Shown here: positions 39,380 through 43,992 of the stretch, one piece after another
Layout of the letters: each line of letters starts with the position of its first letter
Numbering within the stretch: the first letter of the stretch is position 1
Source of the DNA: Aromatoleum toluvorans
GTDB taxonomy: Bacteria; Pseudomonadota; Gammaproteobacteria; Burkholderiales; Rhodocyclaceae
Assembly (NCBI RefSeq): GCF_012910905.1
Contig: NZ_WTVN01000035.1
Location: 1-43,992 of the forward strand
DNA length: 43,992 nucleotides
Direction of reading: 5' to 3'
Translations under genes and position numbers: made by a program
The notes under the pieces: model-generated
What the model saw: the letters and a program-made list of their open reading frames with translations, nothing else
Told to the model about the DNA's origin: nothing
Database searches by the model: none

Positions 39380-41668
39380 ATGAAAACGCAAAAACTCAAG
39401 CTGATTGCCGCAATGGTGTCCCTGGCCTGCAGCTTCTCCGCCCACGCCGTCCTCGAGCGCGTCGGGCCTGCCAGCATCGCCCCCACCGTCGGCGGCTTTC
39501 CCGCCTGGTACCAGGACACCACCGGCCTCACCCTGGAGTTCTGCGACCCGCAGAACGCCGCGGAGCTCTCCGGCGGCTGGTGCCGGCTGTTGGCGGCCGA
39601 CGTGCCGAACCTGCCGGAAGCCTTCCCCAACGCCTTCGCGCCGGAGCACTTCTTCTTCTCCGGTGACGCGGGGGTGAAGCTCGCCAACGGCGGCGCCGGG
39701 AGCCTGATCCTCGGCGTGGAAGCCGGCTTCGCCGGCGGCGCCCCGGCCCCCGGCGACCACATCGCCTTCGCCCGCATCCGGGTCAAGATCACCACCGTGC
39801 CGGTAACCGGCAAGTACCGGATCATCCACCCCTACGGCGAGGAGCTCCTGGACGGCGTCGCGGGCGAGCGGATCTTCTTCACCGACGACGTGGGCTTCAT
39901 CTGCGTGGAGGACTTCAGCTGCGCGCTCAGCTCCCGCATGGGTCCCTTCCTGCTGCCCTCGGCGACTCCGGGAGGCGCGGAACTGCCGGCGGTGAGCGGA
40001 CCGGTGCCGGGCAAGCAGTACATCGCCGATCCCTTGCGCCGGGGGCCTGTCACGGGCAGCGCCCTGCCGGACGTCGTGGATTCCACCGGAACGCTGCGCA
40101 ACCACAACATCTTCCGCATCGAGGGACCGGCGGGCTCCGGCATCGGCGGACCGGGGATCGATTACATCGAGACCACCGACTTCACCCTCCAGGGCCGCAT
40201 CTACACCGGCGGCATCCCCGGGCAGGTGCGGGTCGACCGGGCGAGCTACGCCCGCAGCGCCGCGGGCAACAAGCTGGATGTCTTCGCGCAGGCCCGGCCG
40301 ACCACCCAGTCGCGCCTGCCGACCCAGCCCACGCCTCCGGCGGTGCAGCCGCAACTCAGCTTCTTCGACGCACCGTGCGGCGGCGTGGTCAATGCCCTGG
40401 GGATCGTCCTGCCGCCCTATACGGCGCCCGTGGGGGCCACCGAGAGCATCATGTTCGCCGACGGTGCCCACCACTGGGGCCAGGCCAAGCCGGCTGCCAT
40501 TCCCGCCGGGGTGTGCGTCAAGGACGCGGCGGCGCGGGACCAGCTCGGCAACATCGTTCCGGCCTATTACGCCCATCAGGTGAGCGATGAGATCACCATC
40601 AGCCAGGCCCACTACGATCCGGCGGCCGGCTCCCTGACCGTGGCTGCGGCGTCCTCCGACACGCTGGTGCCGCCCACCCTGAGCCTCGCCTTCGGCAGCT
40701 TCCGCGGCGACCTGGTAAACGGCAGCCTGGTGATGCCGGCGAGGATTGCCCCGCCGGACATCGGGCGGGTGCTCTCCAGCGCCTTCGGGGTGAATGACGC
40801 CCGGGTGACCATCGGCGCGGCCACCGGCGCCGCCCCGGCGGGCGTGCCGGTGGCGGTGAACGACGGCTACACCTTCCTCGAGGATGCGCCGCCCCAGACG
40901 CTCGCGGTGCTCGCCAACGACACCAACGCCGTGGGCGGCAAGGTGAGCATCGCATCGCCCCCCCACTTCGGGACCGCGGTTGCGAACGTGGACGGGACGG
41001 TGACCTACACGCCCAAGCTCAACGCCAGCGGCACCGACGCCTTCACCTACACGGTGACCACGGGCACGGTGGTCTCCAACACCGGCAACGTGGTGCTCAA
41101 CATCACCCCGGTGAATGATCCGCCGGTCGCGGTGGCCGACACGGCCAACGCGCTGGTGAACGTGCCCCAGGCGATCAACGTGCTGGCCAACGACACCGAT
41201 CCCGACGGAACAGCGGACATCGTGGTCGCGGCGAACGTGAGCCCGCCCGTCCCGGCCGGGGCCACCCTTACCGTGGCGGGCGGCGTGGTGACCTTCACCG
41301 CGCCGGCGGTGGGCACCTACACCTTCACCTACCAGGCCCAGGACGCGGCAGGCACCCTGTCCAGCCCGGCGACGGTGACGGTGCGGGTGGCGGCGGCGGA
41401 GACCCTGTCGGTCCAGTCGGCCCGCTTCGTGCCCCGCCTGAGCCGGCTGCGGGTAGTGGGTACCCTCACCCCGGTGGCAGGACAGACGATCACTTCCGAG
41501 TATGCCAATGCGGTGGGCGCCACCTTCGGCGTGGTGGGCAGCACCACCCCCCTGCCGGACGGCACCTGGACGATCGAGAAGCTCGGCCTGACCGCCCTGC
41601 CCGCCGGCACGACCCGGATCAAGACCACCACCTCCAACGGCAGCGTCGTCCTGACGCCGCTCAAGTAG
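39380..41668 (+). CDS. Large secreted protein with cadherin/Ig-like repeats, copy 2 (intact)
   Basis: A 762-residue exported protein with signal peptide MKTQKLKLIAAMVSLACSFS (cut near AHAVLE). Residues about 25-460 form an unrecognised region with three cysteine pairs (EFC...GWC, FIC...FSC, APC...GVC). From about 490 come two cadherin/Ig-like tandem repeats, with VLANDTNAVGG, TYTPKLNASGTDAFTYTV and VLANDTDPDGTADIV; the acidic DTDPDG loops suggest calcium binding. A last beta domain ends TSNGSVVLTPLK. No sorting signal such as PEP-CTERM or LPXTG is seen. It follows copy 1 after 39 bases with its own AGGAG. Base use differs from neighbours: GCC is favoured over GCG for alanine. Role unknown. 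Confidence 0.88.
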   Translation: MKTQKLKLIAAMVSLACSFSAHAVLERVGPASIAPTVGGFPAWYQDTTGLTLEFCDPQNAAELSGGWCRLLAADVPNLPEAFPNAFAPEHFFFSGDAGVKLANGGAGSLILGVEAGFAGGAPAPGDHIAFARIRVKITTVPVTGKYRIIHPYGEELLDGVAGERIFFTDDVGFICVEDFSCALSSRMGPFLLPSATPGGAELPAVSGPVPGKQYIADPLRRGPVTGSALPDVVDSTGTLRNHNIFRIEGPAGSGIGGPGIDYIETTDFTLQGRIYTGGIPGQVRVDRASYARSAAGNKLDVFAQARPTTQSRLPTQPTPPAVQPQLSFFDAPCGGVVNALGIVLPPYTAPVGATESIMFADGAHHWGQAKPAAIPAGVCVKDAAARDQLGNIVPAYYAHQVSDEITISQAHYDPAAGSLTVAAASSDTLVPPTLSLAFGSFRGDLVNGSLVMPARIAPPDIGRVLSSAFGVNDARVTIGAATGAAPAGVPVAVNDGYTFLEDAPPQTLAVLANDTNAVGGKVSIASPPHFGTAVANVDGTVTYTPKLNASGTDAFTYTVTTGTVVSNTGNVVLNITPVNDPPVAVADTANALVNVPQAINVLANDTDPDGTADIVVAANVSPPVPAGATLTVAGGVVTFTAPAVGTYTFTYQAQDAAGTLSSPATVTVRVAAAETLSVQSARFVPRLSRLRVVGTLTPVAGQTITSEYANAVGATFGVVGSTTPLPDGTWTIEKLGLTALPAGTTRIKTTTSNGSVVLTPLK

Positions 41669-41712
41669 CACCAGGCGCGGCCCCTGCGGGCAGTCTGCAG
41701 GTGACGGGGAGG

Positions 41713-41747
41713 AAACGCCCGGACCTCAGGGTCCGGGCGTTTTTTTT
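41713..41747 (+). terminator. Strong Rho-independent terminator after the paralogue pair
   Basis: ACGCCCGGACC and GGTCCGGGCGT (41715-41725 and 41730-41740) form a perfect 11-bp stem with a TCAG loop, followed by seven more T residues. The strand matches the upstream genes. Confidence 0.95.
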
Positions 41748-41864
41748 GGTGTTCTCGAGTAGTCCCCCGGGGGGATGCTGCCCCTTTGCGCGGGCGGCCC
41801 GTCCCCCTCGTGCCCCGGTGTCCGCACGGCACCGGCGCAAGAAGGAGGCCGCTTAGGGATCACC

Positions 41865-42299
41865 TCACAGCTTGTTGCAGCGCACCGGCCCCATTATCAG
41901 GTTTCCATTCACGTAAACGCTGACCCGGGGGTTGCCCGTCACGCCGTTGGGGGCTGCGCCCTGCTTCGGCAACACGATCGGCCCGTCGGCAAGCGTCAGG
42001 TGCAGATCGACCTGGTTGTGCACCGTTGCGTCGTGGTCGCCGCCGCCGTCGAAAACCACCGTGACCGGGACGTCGTGCAGCGTGATCGTCGGCCCCAGGG
42101 TAATCACCGGCCCCGTGTTGCTGCAGTCGCCCGTGACGGAAAGCTGCAAGGTGCCGGGCACGCTGATGTTGGACGTGACTTCCATCGCGACCACCGGTGC
42201 GATCGCGGCGCCGGCGAGCGCAAGTCCTGCCAGGCTCGTGCGTGCAAGCCGTGCGACGGCCAGGGCGGAACGCTGCTGTGTGGATACCAGTGCAATCAT
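41865..42299 (-). CDS. Small secreted protein of unknown function
   Basis: About 144 residues with a long signal segment (LARTSLAGLALAGAAIAPVVA) and a mature part rich in Val/Thr strands: TSNISVPGTLQLSVTGDCSN, LGPTITLHDVPVTVVFDGGG and NPRVSVYVNGNLIMGPVRC. Two cysteines (in GDCSN and VRCNKL) may form a disulfide. It is not recognised. GGAGG stands five bases before the ATG at 42299; another ATG at 42302 is only two bases away, so 42299 is preferred. It follows the response regulator after about 300 bases on the same strand, so a link is possible but unproven. Confidence 0.65.
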   Translation of the reverse strand: MIALVSTQQRSALAVARLARTSLAGLALAGAAIAPVVAMEVTSNISVPGTLQLSVTGDCSNTGPVITLGPTITLHDVPVTVVFDGGGDHDATVHNQVDLHLTLADGPIVLPKQGAAPNGVTGNPRVSVYVNGNLIMGPVRCNKL

Positions 42300-42600
42300 C
42301 ATGACCTCCGATCCTTTTCTGGTTGGTCGCGAACGGACACGCCCCCTCCCGGCGCCGGCCGCCGATGCGCTGTTCCGCCGTCGGCCGGGACGTTCCGTCC
42401 CTCATGGCGCCCTCGCGAGGCCTCCGCTCGAGCGCTCTGCATCGAGGACTGGCGGCACAATGCCGCGGGCCTCATCTGCAATATATGCATTGGTCCTGAC
42501 AGGGGAACTCTGCGGATCGATGGATTCGCCGCCCGCCGACGGCTAGCTTTTCCGCTCCATCGGACGACGGACGGGCGTCATCGCCGATGCACGTCCGCAC

Positions 42601-43239
42601 TCAGCCGAGGCCGTGGGTGCGGGCGTAGGTGACGAGCTCGAGGCGGCTGCGGACCTCGAGCTTCTCGTAGATCCGGTGGAGATGCGTCTTGACCGTGCCT
42701 TCGCTGATGAAGAGCCGCTCGGCGATCTCCTGGTTGCGCAGCCCGCTCATGAGCAGGCGCACGACCGCCTCCTCGCGGCTGGAGAGAAGCTCGTTGATCG
42801 GCCTCGCGCGTGCATCGCCGTCGAGCAGGTGGCCGAGCGCAGTGCCGATCGAACGGGTCTCGATCCATCGCCCGCCGGCGTGCACCTTGCGAATCGCCCG
42901 CACGATGAACTCGGAGCCCATCTCCTTGAGCACGATTCCCTCCGCGTCCAGGCGCATGACCTGGAGCAGCAGTTCCTCGCTGATCGCCGCGGTGAAGATC
43001 ACGACGCGGCTGCGCAGCGCCTCCGAGCGCACCTGCCGCAGGACCTCGAGCCCGTCCGTCCCACCCATCTTGAGATCGAGGACGATCACGTCCGGATGCC
43101 TGTTGCGGGCGAGGCGCAGCGCCTCACCGCCGTCGGTGCAGCGCGCGACCACCTCGATGTCGGGCTCGGCGCGCAGCAGGCACGAGAGCCCATCGAGCAC
43201 GATGGGGTGATCATCCACCAGCATGACTTCGATACTCAT
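42601..43239 (-). CDS. NarL/FixJ-family response regulator
   Basis: A 212-residue two-domain regulator: receiver domain with acidic residues in MLVDDHP (D9, D10) and phospho-acceptor D55 (VIVLDLKMGG), Thr and Lys switch residues in IFTAA and VLKEM, and a LuxR-type helix-turn-helix at the end (LSSREEAVVRLLMSGLRNQE, then GTVKTHLHRIYEKLEV). It binds DNA as a dimer when phosphorylated. It is 109 bases downstream of the sensor kinase remnant, its likely partner. Start ATG 43239. Target genes are not known; the nearby secreted protein is one possibility. Confidence 0.93.
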   Translation of the reverse strand: MSIEVMLVDDHPIVLDGLSCLLRAEPDIEVVARCTDGGEALRLARNRHPDVIVLDLKMGGTDGLEVLRQVRSEALRSRVVIFTAAISEELLLQVMRLDAEGIVLKEMGSEFIVRAIRKVHAGGRWIETRSIGTALGHLLDGDARARPINELLSSREEAVVRLLMSGLRNQEIAERLFISEGTVKTHLHRIYEKLEVRSRLELVTYARTHGLG

Positions 43240-43348
43240 GATGGGAGTTCTCGGCAAATCGGCGAAGGCCGGGCGGGCAGGAGTACCGGTGCAGACTAAG
43301 CATATGCCTTGGCACGGAATCCCGAAGCGATCGGACGATGGATCCGCG

Positions 43349-43870
43349 CTATATCCTTGGATGATCCTCCGCGTCCGCAACGGTCCGCAGGGGGACGAGG
43401 GGAATCCGGATTTCGACGCGCGCGCCCTCGTCCGTCGAGTGGATGCCGAGACGCCCGCCCAGGGCGCCCACGCGCGCGCTGAGCGAGCGCGGGCCGAGCG
43501 CTTCGCGGCACAGGTCGCAGCCGTCGTAGTAGCCACGGAAAGGAAAGCCCGTGCCGTCGTCCGCGATGATGATGCGCAGGGCCTCGTCCTCGGCACGCAC
43601 TTCGACCCGCATGTGGGACGCCCCGCCGTGCCGCGCGGCGTTGGCGACGCCTTCGCTGACGATGTGGAGCAGTTCCAGCTCGAGCTTCTCCGGCAGGGGG
43701 CGGGCCAGCGTCGATCGGACCGACACCTCGATCATCCACTCGCGCGCGAGCCGGCCCGCCAGCGACGCGAGGCGTGCGTCCAGATCGGCCCCCTCGCAGG
43801 AGTCCGGCGCCGCCGGCAGCCCGAGGGACTCGACGAGGCGGCGCAGCCGGTGCTGTTCGTTGACGATCAA
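43349..43870 (-). pseudogene. Sensor histidine kinase fragment (NarX type), 5' part lost
   Basis: The surviving frame is about 173 residues: a short NEQHRLRRLVESLGL linker, then the HATPase_c domain with the N box EGVANAARHGGA, the G1 box IADDGTGFPF and the G2 region SLSARVGALGGRLGI. The dimerisation/His domain that should come before is absent: an in-frame stop lies at 43886-43888 and the upstream DNA encodes metZ on the other strand. TTG 43870 is only the first possible start and is not likely to be used. The partner response regulator downstream is intact. A kinase without its His domain cannot autophosphorylate. Confidence 0.75.
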
Positions 43871-43992
43871 CGCGCATGATGTCGATCACGGCAAATCTGG
43901 GTGACACGAAAACCACCATCACTCACCCGGCGTCGACCACGCACGGGCGCATCAGCGCCGAGGCGCGCGCCGCTGCGGGCATTGGCGAAGGT
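43867..43992 (+). pseudogene. metZ: metZ C-terminal fragment (O-succinylhomoserine sulfhydrylase), continues past window
   Basis: The plus strand reads STRMMSITANLGDTKTTI and then THPASTTHGRISAEARAAAG to the window end, matching from memory the conserved C-terminal part of MetZ/MetY-type PLP enzymes (NLGDTKT, HPASTTHGR, AAAGIGEG). The first about 300 residues, with the PLP-binding lysine, are missing: just upstream of 43864 the reading ends in a stop and the DNA belongs to the kinase. It would be inactive unless rescued elsewhere. Not in the annotated frames; found by reading the strand opposite the kinase. Confidence 0.75.

Noticed and set aside
43296-43922. 208-codon minus-strand frame beginning MMVVFVSPRF
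   Set aside because: It is out of frame with the ATPase domain, and its first part is the reverse complement of metZ.

Overview
The window is GC-rich chromosomal DNA with dense, mostly short-spaced operons. Its gene set (Mo uptake, Cys-type NAD-linked formate dehydrogenase, CzcCBA, c-type cytochromes, MCP, c-di-GMP enzyme) points to a free-living betaproteobacterium, most likely Rhodocyclales (Azoarcus/Thauera/Aromatoleum-like). This is inference from gene content and protein flavour, not from a marker gene. No rRNA, tRNA, CRISPR array or insertion sequence was seen.

Layout. 1-859: left-truncated branched-chain amino acid permease (livH, -). 1020-2203 (+): UPF0126/TRIC-type membrane protein and mscL. 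2241-2882 (-): glyoxalase-II-like metallo-hydrolase. 2966-6390 (-): modE-modA-modB-modC molybdate operon with ModE-box-like sites upstream of modE. 6848-13135 (+): a tightly coupled five-gene operon of a PhnD-like binding protein, a membrane GGDEF/EAL protein, a SoxA-like monohaem cytochrome, a TsdA-like dihaem cytochrome and a SulP anion transporter. 13192-15304 (-): periplasmic OB-fold protein and a chemoreceptor with a sigma-28-like promoter. 15583-17223 (+): NERD nuclease/UvrD-like helicase. 17263-24182 (-): czc heavy-metal efflux cluster (czcI-like, czcC, czcB, P-II-like, czcA) behind a MerR-type promoter. 24603-26588 (+): cupredoxin, FTR1 iron permease and an outer-membrane-like protein behind a Fur-box-like site. 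26671-27150 (-): ProQ/FinO protein. 27469-33087 (-): NAD-dependent formate dehydrogenase (FdsGB fusion plus FdsA) and a LysR regulator. 33266-36383 (+): gpmI, lipocalin, transglutaminase-like protein. 36985-41668 (+): two tandem large secreted paralogues, the first broken by a one-base frameshift. 41865-43870 (-): small secreted protein, NarL-type response regulator and a 5'-truncated sensor kinase. 43867-43992 (+): a 3' fragment of metZ whose upstream part is missing.

How the genes work together. Mod supplies molybdate for the molybdopterin-dependent formate dehydrogenase downstream. The 6.8-13.1 kb operon joins ligand capture, c-di-GMP signalling, thiosulfate-type cytochromes and anion transport; it is the best candidate for an undescribed system. 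The czc and FTR1 blocks are transcribed away from a shared intergenic region that carries one metal-type operator for each side.

Broken or suspicious places: the frameshift near 38227-38230, and the junction near 43862-43870, where a kinase and metZ are both cut at the same point with no mobile element visible. Each could be real or an assembly artefact.
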